Positions 1 through 4,134 of a stretch of 7,161 bases of DNA are shown here, piece by piece. The DNA is from CAYXTC01 sp964468405. GTDB lineage: Bacteria; Patescibacteriota; Minisyncoccia; Minisyncoccales; GWA2-38-27. The DNA lies in the NCBI GenBank assembly GCA_964468405.1, contig CAYXTC010000026.1, positions 1 through 7,161 of the forward strand. The letters run 5' to 3'. Made by a program: the position numbers and the translations under genes. How positions within the stretch are numbered: the stretch's first letter is position 1; each line of letters starts with the position of its first letter. Below the pieces are notes generated by a model. It had not been told where the DNA came from. It did not search any database and was given only the letters and a program-made list of their open reading frames with translations.

Positions 1-5
1 TTTTC

Positions 6-39
6 AATCCGCTAGTTCTGTTAAGAACTGCGGCGGATT
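6..39 (-). other. Two-part RNA hairpin near the 5' end of a transcript leaving the window
   Basis: Read on the minus strand, AATCCGC (39-33) pairs perfectly with GCGGATT (12-6). Inside, AGTTCT (29-24) pairs perfectly with AGAACT (19-14) around a 4-base loop (TAAC). The two stems are separated by an asymmetric internal loop of three bases against one. It begins roughly a dozen bases after the transcription start expected from the promoter at 59-85, so it would sit at the extreme 5' end of that RNA. No U-tract is visible before the window ends, so it cannot be called a terminator. It may be a leader structure, the start of a non-coding RNA, or a stabilising 5' hairpin. The pairing is certain; the function is unknown. 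Confidence 0.5.
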
Positions 40-58
40 AACTTGGAAATATTCTTCC

Positions 59-85
59 ATTATACCATCCCTGTCTTACTGTCAA
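59..85 (-). promoter_or_regulatory. Sigma-70 promoter, extended -10, reading out of the left edge
   Basis: On the minus strand a perfect TTGACA (85-80) is followed after 15 bases by a perfect TATAAT (64-59), which is preceded by the TGn extension (TGGTATAAT). A 15-base spacer is short, but an extended -10 tolerates that. Expected start is near 51-53. No gene start is visible in the remaining ~50 bases. The -35 begins three bases past the terminator hairpin at 89-126, so this is a separate transcription unit from the sigma/DUF5667 genes. Confidence 0.75.
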
Positions 86-88
86 TTG

Positions 89-126
89 TGGAAAAACTAT
101 TGCTTAAATACTAAGCAGTTTTTCCA
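89..126 (-). terminator. Hairpin terminator at the end of the DUF5667-type gene, probably bidirectional
   Basis: TGGAAAAACT (89-98) and AGTTTTTCCA (117-126) are perfect inverted repeats. Inside them GCTTA (102-106) pairs with TAAGC (112-116) around a 5-base loop, leaving a small bulge at 99-101. The structure spans the TAA stop of the upstream gene. Read on the minus strand the hairpin core is followed by AATAGTTTTT; on the plus strand the core is followed even more closely by AGTTTTT, so it could stop transcription from both sides. Confidence 0.65.
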
Positions 127-820
127 GGGCTTCAGTATAATTTCCCTGTTCAATATCTGCCTTTATTTCTTCTAATGTGCTGATATCTTCTTCTCTTAAT
201 GATCTGTTCTCTAGGTCTTTAACCTGGGTTTTCAGCATTTCAGCCAAAGCAGTGTTCAATTCCTCGTTTTCTGGCATTTCCACGCCCAAAGACCTAATCT
301 CTTGAGTCTTTTCGGCTAAACTCTTTATCTCCCCTACAATCTTTTCTGTGGCCTCGGGGTTTCTTCCTACTTCCTCCTGAACAGCCTTGGCGGTCTCAGA
401 CACTGAGGCCTGATATTCGTTTATAGCGGGAGCTAAGCTGTTAACATCGTTTTGCTCCACAATCCGGCTTAATTCTGCCAGTCTTTTATTAGTAATATTG
501 AAATCCCTTTCTAATCTGTTGGTTTCAAAGAAACTTACCCCTTTTTCTCCTGCTTTCTTTACAGAAAAGAGCATATCTCCGGGAACTGACTTCTGAGCAA
601 ACCCAAAGGCTCCGATCATTACCAAAAGCATTACAACGGAGGCAAAGGCTAATTTATGCCTAAACATCAGTTTCAACCCCAAAATCAACTCGTCTAAACT
701 GAAAAAAGAGGGTTTTTGTTCCTCTTTTAATATTCTTTGTTTAGTCAAAATCACCCAGTTTTCTCTGGGTTTTACCTGTTTAAGTTGCTGAATTTTTGCG
801 ATAACCTCTTTTTCTTTCAT
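104..820 (-). CDS. DUF5667-type single-pass membrane protein paired with an ECF sigma factor (possible anti-sigma)
   Basis: A 238-aa protein. Residues 1-50 are a charged cytoplasmic-type segment with a pattern I associate with proteins encoded next to sigma factors (LKQ-V-KP-x3-W-x4-K-x-IL). One transmembrane helix lies at about 56-75. It is followed by SVPGDMLFSVKKAGE (78-92), the PGD-x-L-[FY]-x-x-K signature typical of DUF5667. The rest (95-238) is predicted helical and coiled-coil-like, rich in Glu and Lys, presumably outside the membrane. The gene starts 68 bases after the sigma gene ends and has its own ECF-style promoter in that gap. Position and topology suggest it senses a surface or stress signal and holds or tunes the sigma factor, but no classical zinc-binding anti-sigma motif is present, so that role is inferred. 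The start is the ATG at 820; the only Shine-Dalgarno-like run (AGAAGG, 843-838) is 17 bases away, unusually far. A hairpin terminator covers the stop. Confidence 0.85.
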   Translation of the reverse strand: MKEKEVIAKIQQLKQVKPRENWVILTKQRILKEEQKPSFFSLDELILGLKLMFRHKLAFASVVMLLVMIGAFGFAQKSVPGDMLFSVKKAGEKGVSFFETNRLERDFNITNKRLAELSRIVEQNDVNSLAPAINEYQASVSETAKAVQEEVGRNPEATEKIVGEIKSLAEKTQEIRSLGVEMPENEELNTALAEMLKTQVKDLENRSLREEDISTLEEIKADIEQGNYTEALEKLLSI

Positions 821-847
821 AAAAGGGGTGATTTTTGCCTTCTGTTT

Positions 848-879
848 AGTTATGACGAAAAAGCGCCTCTTTTGTTACA
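848..879 (-). promoter_or_regulatory. ECF-sigma-type promoter (TGTAAC-N16-CGTC) upstream of the DUF5667-type gene
   Basis: On the minus strand TGTAAC (879-874) is followed after exactly 16 bases by CGTC (857-854) and then ATAACT. An 'AAC' -35 core and a 'CGTC' -10 core at this spacing are the hallmark of ECF sigma promoters. The expected start is about 25 bases before the ATG at 820. No TTGACA/TATAAT pair is present in the same gap. The adjacent ECF gene is the obvious candidate to use it. The spacer also holds AAAAG...CTTTT, a weak inverted repeat. Confidence 0.65.
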
Positions 880-888
880 CCCTTAAAA

Positions 889-1401
889 TCAGGCTGTTTT
901 TCTCTTGTTTTCTATCTCTTTCCTTAGGGCGTTAAGGGCCCTGTGAACTTGCACCCTGACCGCTCCTTCTGATTTGTTAGTTATGTCGGAGATCTCAGGC
1001 ACAGTCATCTCATCAAGATAATACCATATCAGCACATCCTTATACTCTTCTTTAAGGTTTGACATGGCCTTTTCTGCTTCCTGTAGTTCTGAGTTGACAA
1101 ATGACTTTTCCCTAGGACCTTCCTTGGGATCTGTAATAGAGACATTGTCTGCAGATACTATTTGTGTCCTACCCTTTTCCCTGTAATGGTCTACAACCAG
1201 GTTTCTGGCAACTTGGTAAAGAAAAGCCTGGGGATTGTCCACTCTCTCGTTATTATTGGTTTTTTCCCAGAACTTTAAAAAAGTCTCTGAAGTCAAGTCC
1301 TCAGCTATATCATTTGAACTTACTTTAAGATAAACAAACCTGTATATCTTTTCTACGTAGTTGTCGTATATTTTATTAAAGCTTCTTCTTATTCTGCTCA
1401 T
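889..1401 (-). CDS. RNA polymerase sigma factor, ECF (sigma-70) family
   Basis: A 170-aa protein with only the two domains typical of ECF sigma factors. Region 2 spans about 8-77 (FNKIYDNYVEKIYRFVYLKV, then IAEDLTSETFLKFWE and the DNA-melting/-10-contact part ending NLVVDHYREKGR). A charged linker follows at 78-107. Region 4 spans about 108-160 (L-KEEYKDVLIWYYLDEMTVPEIS, then the HTH recognition helix SEGAVRVQVHRALNALR), which reads the -35. Length is normal for the family. It lies between a DeoR-type regulator gene and a DUF5667-type membrane-protein gene, and its upstream region carries the TAGGACA array (1430-1532). The ATG at 1401 has no Shine-Dalgarno sequence ahead of it. A likely direct target is the TGTAAC-N16-CGTC promoter at 848-879. 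The ECF subgroup cannot be assigned by eye. Confidence 0.95.
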   Translation of the reverse strand: MSRIRRSFNKIYDNYVEKIYRFVYLKVSSNDIAEDLTSETFLKFWEKTNNNERVDNPQAFLYQVARNLVVDHYREKGRTQIVSADNVSITDPKEGPREKSFVNSELQEAEKAMSNLKEEYKDVLIWYYLDEMTVPEISDITNKSEGAVRVQVHRALNALRKEIENKRKTA

Positions 1402-1429
1402 TTTATTGCTAAATATGACTGCAAAACAC

Positions 1430-1532
1430 TAGGACATATTACATATAAACACAATGTCCTACTGACAATTATCTATGTCCTAACAGATAAATAAATGTCC
1501 TAGCGATTTCTATCTTACAATACTTTGTCCTA
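1430..1532 (-). promoter_or_regulatory. Array of five TAGGACA boxes upstream of the sigma factor gene
   Basis: The minus strand carries TAGGACA at 1532-1526, 1502-1496, 1482-1476 and 1461-1455, and an inverted copy (TAGGACA on the plus strand) at 1430-1436. Steps between the direct copies are 30, 20 and 21 bases, close to 3, 2 and 2 helical turns, so bound proteins would sit on one face of the DNA. The base after the box is mostly T. The inverted copy and the copy at 1461 form an 8-bp inverted repeat around the presumed promoter. The first copy starts only four bases after the stop codon of the HTH gene. A sixth copy lies in the promoter at 2727-2755. This is best read as an operator array; the binding protein is inferred, not shown. 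Confidence 0.8.
1440..1468 (-). promoter_or_regulatory. Probable weak sigma-70 promoter of the sigma factor gene
   Basis: TTGTCA (1468-1463, five of six matches to the -35) lies 17 bases from TATGTA (1445-1440), within the AT-rich run TATATGTAATAT. The -10 is poor, as is common for promoters needing an activator. One TAGGACA box (1461-1455) starts one base after the -35, and the inverted box (1430-1436) would fall at the transcription start. The three other boxes lie upstream, where an activator would bind. Confidence 0.4.
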
Positions 1533-1535
1533 TTG

Positions 1536-2189
1536 TTAAACCTGATAAGATTTAAGTCTGTAAAAAGTATCACTGCTCTCCCCTGTTCTTTCAATCAATC
1601 CCTGCTCCATCAGGCCCCTGAAATCTCTTCTTAAAGTTCTTTTGGAGGTTTCTGGAAATATCTGGCAGAGCTCCCCCACCTGTACCTTATCCCTTCTTTT
1701 CATTAATTCCAGAATTTTATTCTTCCTTGGCCCTAATTTTACTTCTTTTTTAACTTCAGGCAAGTCTATTTGTTCTTCACTGTCTTCTTTAACTGAAACA
1801 GGCGATGCTTTAGGCTCCATAGAAAAATCAAGTTTCTCCAGTTCATTTTCTTTTTCAGGAGCGTTTTCTCTGTCTAACTCCTCTTCAATCTTATTATACT
1901 CTCTCTTAATCTCTTCGATGGCAGGCAAACTGGCCCATTTCTGTTCTTTGGCAATATTAAAAAATCCTTTAAGGATCTCCAGGTTGCTTCTGACTGCTGC
2001 TTCCTTTTCTTTGATTTCTTCTTTCTTCTTATCTGAGAATCCCTGAAGATCGGCCTCCCGTTTGATCAAATCAACTAAAATCTCACTGCCTATTTCCCTT
2101 GTTTTATACCTCAAGGGATCCTTTTTGGGAAAAAGGACAGTCAGTTTATACAAATAATTAGTAAGTTGGATAAGATTGTTTTTATCCAC
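1536..2189 (-). CDS. DeoR-type winged-helix transcriptional regulator with an unfamiliar helical N-terminal domain
   Basis: A 217-aa protein. Residues 1-105 are helical (LTNYLYKLTVLFPKKDPLRY, then long Glu/Lys-rich helices) and match no family I can name with confidence. An acidic, disordered-looking linker runs over about 106-152. Residues 154-212 are a DeoR-like winged helix: KNKILELMKRRDKVQVGELC, then the recognition helix region TSKRTLRRDFRGLMEQGLIE and RTG wing. No sugar-phosphate-binding domain of classical DeoR repressors is present, so the signal it senses is unknown. The start is GTG at 2189: no in-frame Met occurs before residue 124, and a weak AAGG sits 10 bases upstream. The gene begins seven bases after the 153-aa gene, so the two are one operon. 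TAGGACA boxes flank this operon: one in its promoter and five between its stop codon and the sigma gene. It is therefore the prime candidate to bind them. Confidence 0.85.
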   Translation of the reverse strand: MDKNNLIQLTNYLYKLTVLFPKKDPLRYKTREIGSEILVDLIKREADLQGFSDKKKEEIKEKEAAVRSNLEILKGFFNIAKEQKWASLPAIEEIKREYNKIEEELDRENAPEKENELEKLDFSMEPKASPVSVKEDSEEQIDLPEVKKEVKLGPRKNKILELMKRRDKVQVGELCQIFPETSKRTLRRDFRGLMEQGLIERTGESSDTFYRLKSYQV

Positions 2190-2196
2190 AGATAAA
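2181..2196 (-). promoter_or_regulatory. Small perfect hairpin over the GTG start of the HTH gene; also a consensus DnaA box
   Basis: TTTATC (2196-2191) and GATAAA (2186-2181) pair perfectly around the loop TGTG, which contains two bases of the GTG start codon. Translation of the upstream 153-aa gene, ending at 2197, would open this stem, which fits translational coupling. The plus strand at 2182-2190 reads TTATCCACA, a perfect DnaA box, but it stands alone and may be coincidence. Confidence 0.35.
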
Positions 2197-2658
2197 CTAC
2201 CTTAATTGCTCTATTTTCTCCTGAAGAGAGTCCACTTTCCTCTGCATCTGGTTTAACTCTGACCTTATCTCCCTTACCTCCTGCTTAAGGCTGCTTACCT
2301 TGTTTTTCATCTGATTGATCTGCTTTTCTCTGGGAGAAAGGGTTTGGCCTGATTGTGCTTTACTTTCTTGCTCTTCTGAAGCCAAAACAGGCCCTTTTTC
2401 CTGTTCATCGTTCTCTTCTGCCACCTCCTCAAACCTTATATCCGAAGCATCTATCCTTGCCTCCGGAGGAAACAGATCTTTTTCTTCAGAGTTAAGAAAA
2501 GAGAGAACATTGCCTACTCCTGCCAAAGATCCTTTTATATCCCCCATTTTGCTGCTCATTATCCAGCCCACAAAAATGAATAAAATAAAAAGAAAAACAA
2601 CCAAGGTTTTTCTTCTGCGTTCTTTTTTCTTTTCTTGATAACTTTCTTGAAAATCCAT
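2197..2658 (-). CDS. Hypothetical membrane-anchored coiled-coil protein, first gene of the regulator operon
   Basis: A 153-aa protein I do not recognise. A basic N-terminal stretch (KKKERRRK, 10-17) precedes one transmembrane helix (about 18-35, TLVVFLFILFIFVGWIM). The pattern predicts N-in topology with the remainder outside the cytoplasm. Residues 36-104 are acidic and low in structure. Residues 105-153 have clear heptad spacing (INQMKNKVSSLKQEVREIRS, then repeated hydrophobic positions to the end), so a coiled coil, probably for oligomerisation. FtsB/DivIC-like proteins share anchor plus coil, but there the coil follows the membrane directly, unlike here. It is followed seven bases later by the DeoR-type regulator gene and shares a promoter that contains a TAGGACA box. 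A role tied to the same envelope or stress circuit is a guess from position. No Shine-Dalgarno sequence precedes the ATG; the leader is about 60 bases. Confidence 0.8.
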   Translation of the reverse strand: MDFQESYQEKKKERRRKTLVVFLFILFIFVGWIMSSKMGDIKGSLAGVGNVLSFLNSEEKDLFPPEARIDASDIRFEEVAEENDEQEKGPVLASEEQESKAQSGQTLSPREKQINQMKNKVSSLKQEVREIRSELNQMQRKVDSLQEKIEQLR

Positions 2659-2726
2659 TTTTTTATTCTTTTCTACAATAAAAAATATTCAGACCTTGAA
2701 AGAAGGCATACGGGCCTAATAAGAAA

Positions 2727-2755
2727 ACTTTAACAATTGATTAGGACAATGTCAA
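2727..2755 (-). promoter_or_regulatory. Sigma-70 promoter of the 153-aa/regulator operon with a TAGGACA box in its spacer
   Basis: On the minus strand TTGACA (2755-2750) is followed after 17 bases by TAAAGT (2732-2727), four of six matches to TATAAT. The sixth copy of the TAGGACA box lies at 2742-2748 (read as TGTCCTA along the gene), one base after the -35. A protein bound there would block RNA polymerase, so autorepression is the natural reading. The box sits at the same place relative to the -35 as the copy in the sigma gene promoter, in the opposite orientation. Confidence 0.65.
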
Positions 2756-2757
2756 AT

Positions 2758-2778
2758 AAAAAAGGGGCTCAAGCCCCT
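2758..2778 (-). terminator. Intrinsic terminator of the 83-aa gene
   Basis: Read on the minus strand, AGGGGC (2778-2773) pairs with GCCCCT (2768-2763) around the loop TTGA, and T residues follow at once (TTTTTA after the stem). The stem is GC-rich and perfect. It lies 37 bases after the stop of the 83-aa gene, and its T-tract ends three bases before the next -35 box (TTGACA, 2755-2750). Confidence 0.9.
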
Positions 2779-2814
2779 GTAAATCAGACAGCACCAGAAA
2801 ACCTTGCAATATAT

Positions 2815-3066
2815 TCATTCTTCTAGGTCAATACCAACTTTTTTGGCTATCTGATGAATTTGTTTTTCCAATTTATCAACCTTGTGGGACAGGGCCACCA
2901 TTTCCTGGAAATAGGCGTCTGCTCTTTGGGCGTAAGCATCTACTGAAGACTGAAGGCCTGAAAAACTCTCTTTAATTTCTCTTCGAAATCCCTCAAAATC
3001 CTCCTTCGTAGCAAAAACTTCTTTGTTGGCTTCAATAATTTTTTGGATGTCTTTATCCTCTAACAT
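2815..3066 (-). CDS. Small coiled-coil protein of a type common in CPR genomes, function unknown
   Basis: An 83-aa soluble protein with no membrane segment or Cys. It opens with EDKDIQKIIEANKEVFATKE, continues FEGFRREIKESF, and has a recognisable central motif (DAYAQRADAYFQEMVALSHK, 43-62) followed by a heptad-type helix (VDKLEKQIHQIAKKVGI). I recall very similar short proteins (ATKED... DAYAKKADTYFQEM...LSHKVD) as widespread uncharacterised genes in Parcubacteria-like genomes. A trimeric or dimeric coiled coil is likely; no function is known to me. It is a single-gene unit, with a consensus promoter directly upstream (3079-3106) and an intrinsic terminator 37 bases past the stop. The promoter leaves a leader of only about six bases, so it is translated without a Shine-Dalgarno sequence. 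The ATG at 3066 fits the promoter position. Confidence 0.85.
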   Translation of the reverse strand: MLEDKDIQKIIEANKEVFATKEDFEGFRREIKESFSGLQSSVDAYAQRADAYFQEMVALSHKVDKLEKQIHQIAKKVGIDLEE

Positions 3067-3078
3067 AATTGTGTTTCT

Positions 3079-3106
3079 ATTATAACTTTAGGGATGCCGA
3101 TGTCAA
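3079..3106 (-). promoter_or_regulatory. Consensus sigma-70 promoter of the 83-aa gene
   Basis: TTGACA (3106-3101), 16-base spacer, TATAAT (3084-3079): both hexamers are perfect. The -10 ends only 12 bases before the ATG at 3066, so the expected start near 3072 leaves a leader of about six bases with no room for a ribosome-binding site. A run of nine G lies just upstream of the -35. Confidence 0.85.
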
Positions 3107-3110
3107 CTCG

Positions 3111-3119
3111 CCCCCCCCC
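3111..3119. repeat. C9/G9 homopolymer upstream of a promoter
   Basis: Nine consecutive C on the plus strand (G on the gene strand), ending four bases before the -35 of the 83-aa gene. It is the only long G/C homopolymer in an AT-rich window. Such runs change length by slippage, and in this position could alter promoter strength; an assembly or sequencing error in the length is also possible. Confidence 0.6.
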
Positions 3120-3183
3120 GCAGGCTTAATAAACCAAAATTATTAAATCTTACTTCAAGAACTGGACCAATGCTAGAATCTAC

Positions 3184-3534
3184 TCATTCTAACTTCTCTA
3201 ACATTTTTATTATAACTTTTTTAAAATCTGGTAAGTCTTCTTTTGCTGTTTTCCAAACCCTTTCTAAATTAACCCCAAAATACTCGTGGATTAGAATATC
3301 TCTCATTCCTGAAATTTCCTTCCAGGGAACATTAGGATGTTTTTCTTTAAAGTCGTCTGGAATATTTTTAACAGCTTCCCCTATTATCTCAAGCCTCCTA
3401 ATAATAGCATCTTTCATTTGAACATTGTCATCTTTATCAAGAAACTCTTCCCTGTCTACTCCTTTTGCATAGTCTTCAATCAATTCAATGCTTTCCAATA
3501 TGTCTTCGAAAAAAACTGAGATATCCTTTTTCAT
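3184..3534 (-). CDS. hepT: HepT-like HEPN ribonuclease toxin (DUF86 family)
   Basis: A 116-aa all-helical protein of normal length for the HepT/DUF86 family. The catalytic HEPN motif R-x4-H-x-Y is intact: R78, H83, Y85 (RDILIHEY). The helices before it show the usual family pattern (AIIRRLEIIGEAVKNI, 43-58), followed by P-x-VPWKEISGMRD. In the MntA/HepT system the HEPN protein is an RNase, and the partner nucleotidyltransferase silences it by adding AMP groups to the motif tyrosine, here Y85. The ATG overlaps the stop of the mntA gene (ATGA), so the two are translationally coupled, with the antitoxin made first. No terminator with a U-tract is visible after the stop; an AT-only inverted repeat at 3126-3146 is too weak to call. 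Confidence 0.93.
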   Translation of the reverse strand: MKKDISVFFEDILESIELIEDYAKGVDREEFLDKDDNVQMKDAIIRRLEIIGEAVKNIPDDFKEKHPNVPWKEISGMRDILIHEYFGVNLERVWKTAKEDLPDFKKVIIKMLEKLE

Positions 3535-3821
3535 AACACTACTTTTTGTTCTTTAAGAATATTCTTCCTCAGAGCGGGCTTTATTGTAGAATATTCGACT
3601 AAATCCACCTCTTTCCCCAGGACGTCTTCTAGGTCAATCTTCAAAGAAACCAAATCAAGCAAGCTTTTTTCTTTGCTGCTTTCAAACTCTATTAAAATAT
3701 CGATATCGCTTGTTTTCCTTTCTTCTCTTCTTATATAAGAACCAAAAACCGCTGCCCTTTTAACATTATGGTTTTTTAAGATAGGTTTTATTTTCTTTTT
3801 TATCTCTGAAATGTTGTTCAT
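3531..3821 (-). CDS. mntA: MntA-like minimal nucleotidyltransferase, antitoxin of the HepT toxin
   Basis: A 96-aa protein of typical size for minimal nucleotidyltransferases. The defining GS-x10-D-x-D motif is complete: G27-S28, D39 and D41 (FGSYIRREERKTSDIDILIE). The third acidic residue is D73 (GKEVDLVEY). The family transfers AMP from ATP; with a HEPN partner it AMPylates the toxin tyrosine and neutralises it. The downstream hepT gene overlaps by four bases. The ATG at 3821 is preceded by AAAGGA with a spacing of only three bases. The promoter at 3833-3861 would give a leader of about five bases, so leaderless-type initiation is possible. All active-site residues are present, so the pair looks functional rather than decayed. 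Confidence 0.93.
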   Translation of the reverse strand: MNNISEIKKKIKPILKNHNVKRAAVFGSYIRREERKTSDIDILIEFESSKEKSLLDLVSLKIDLEDVLGKEVDLVEYSTIKPALRKNILKEQKVVL

Positions 3822-3832
3822 AAGTCCTTTTT

Positions 3833-3861
3833 ATTATACCAGAATAAAAATTGGTAATCAA
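3833..3861 (-). promoter_or_regulatory. Sigma-70 promoter of the mntA-hepT operon
   Basis: TTGATT (3861-3856) is followed after 17 bases by a perfect TATAAT (3838-3833). The -10 ends 11 bases before the ATG at 3821, predicting a very short leader, as for the 83-aa gene. No obvious inverted repeat overlaps it that would suggest autoregulation by the toxin-antitoxin complex. Confidence 0.7.
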
Positions 3862-3958
3862 AAGAATAAAGGTCGGGAAGGACTTTTCTAAGAAATATAA
3901 AAAAAGAGGTATCTATCTTCCTGCGGGTCAGATATATGCTTTGTCAATTTTGTTCATA

Positions 3959-4089
3959 CTATAAGCGCTTGAGTATCTCGTCGATGCCCACCCCTCCCCT
4001 CTCTATTTTAGTAAAATCTATTACTTCCTCCCAGGATTCTTTTTTTGCATATTCTCTCTTAATTTTTTAAGAGTAACTATATTTTGCAT
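3959..4089 (-). pseudogene. Small frame-disrupted ORF, possibly an antitoxin-like remnant or a -1 frameshift gene
   Basis: Reading from ATG at 4089 gives MQNIVTLKKLRE, then the frame soon stops. The overlapping frame continues as a protein-like YAKKESWEEVIDFTKIERGG (then VGIDEILKRL) to TAG at 3961-3959. Removing two bases from the GAGAGA run (4053-4058) joins them into one 42-codon ORF. Alternatively, the frame-0 codons CAA AAA AAG over the A7 run (4046-4040) contain A_AAA_AAG, the classic -1 slippery heptamer, and a -1 slip there also enters the ESWEEV frame. The C-terminal part resembles the size and style of small antitoxin tails, but I cannot name a family. The bases after the stop include ATG one base later (MNKIDKAYI, then stop), spaced like the second gene of a toxin-antitoxin pair but not open. 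The rest of 3862-3958 and 4090-4134 shows no gene and no clear terminator. Confidence 0.4.
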
Positions 4090-4134
4090 GATTTTTAGTT
4101 AAGATTATCTTCAACTTAAGTTTAACCTATTCGG

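Noticed and set aside
4..60. An 18-codon ORF on the minus strand (MEEYFQVNPPQFLTELAD)
   Set aside because: Its ATG overlaps the last base of the TATAAT box at 59-64, so it would not be in the transcript from that promoter, and it ends inside the hairpin.
1165..1171. A further TAGGACA copy inside the sigma factor coding region
   Set aside because: It encodes part of GRTQ in the region 2-4 linker, stands alone, and about one chance copy of a 7-mer is expected in this window.
1430..1532. CRISPR-like array
   Set aside because: The repeat is only 7 bp with 13-23 bp between copies, one copy is inverted, and no cas gene is present.
1642..2046. Plus-strand open frame opposite the HTH gene
   Set aside because: Ser/Leu-rich translation is the mirror of a Glu/Lys-rich real gene; no ribosome-binding site or domain is seen.
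2197..2658. FtsB/DivIC-like division protein
   Set aside because: It has the anchor and a coiled coil, but about 70 residues separate them and no other division gene is nearby.
3126..3146. Inverted repeat TTAATAA...TTATTAA after hepT as a terminator
   Set aside because: The stem is only A-T pairs with a 7-base loop and no U-tract follows.
3942..3947. TTGACA on the minus strand as a promoter in the spacer upstream of mntA
   Set aside because: No acceptable -10 lies 15-19 bases downstream, while a good promoter with TATAAT is present closer to mntA.
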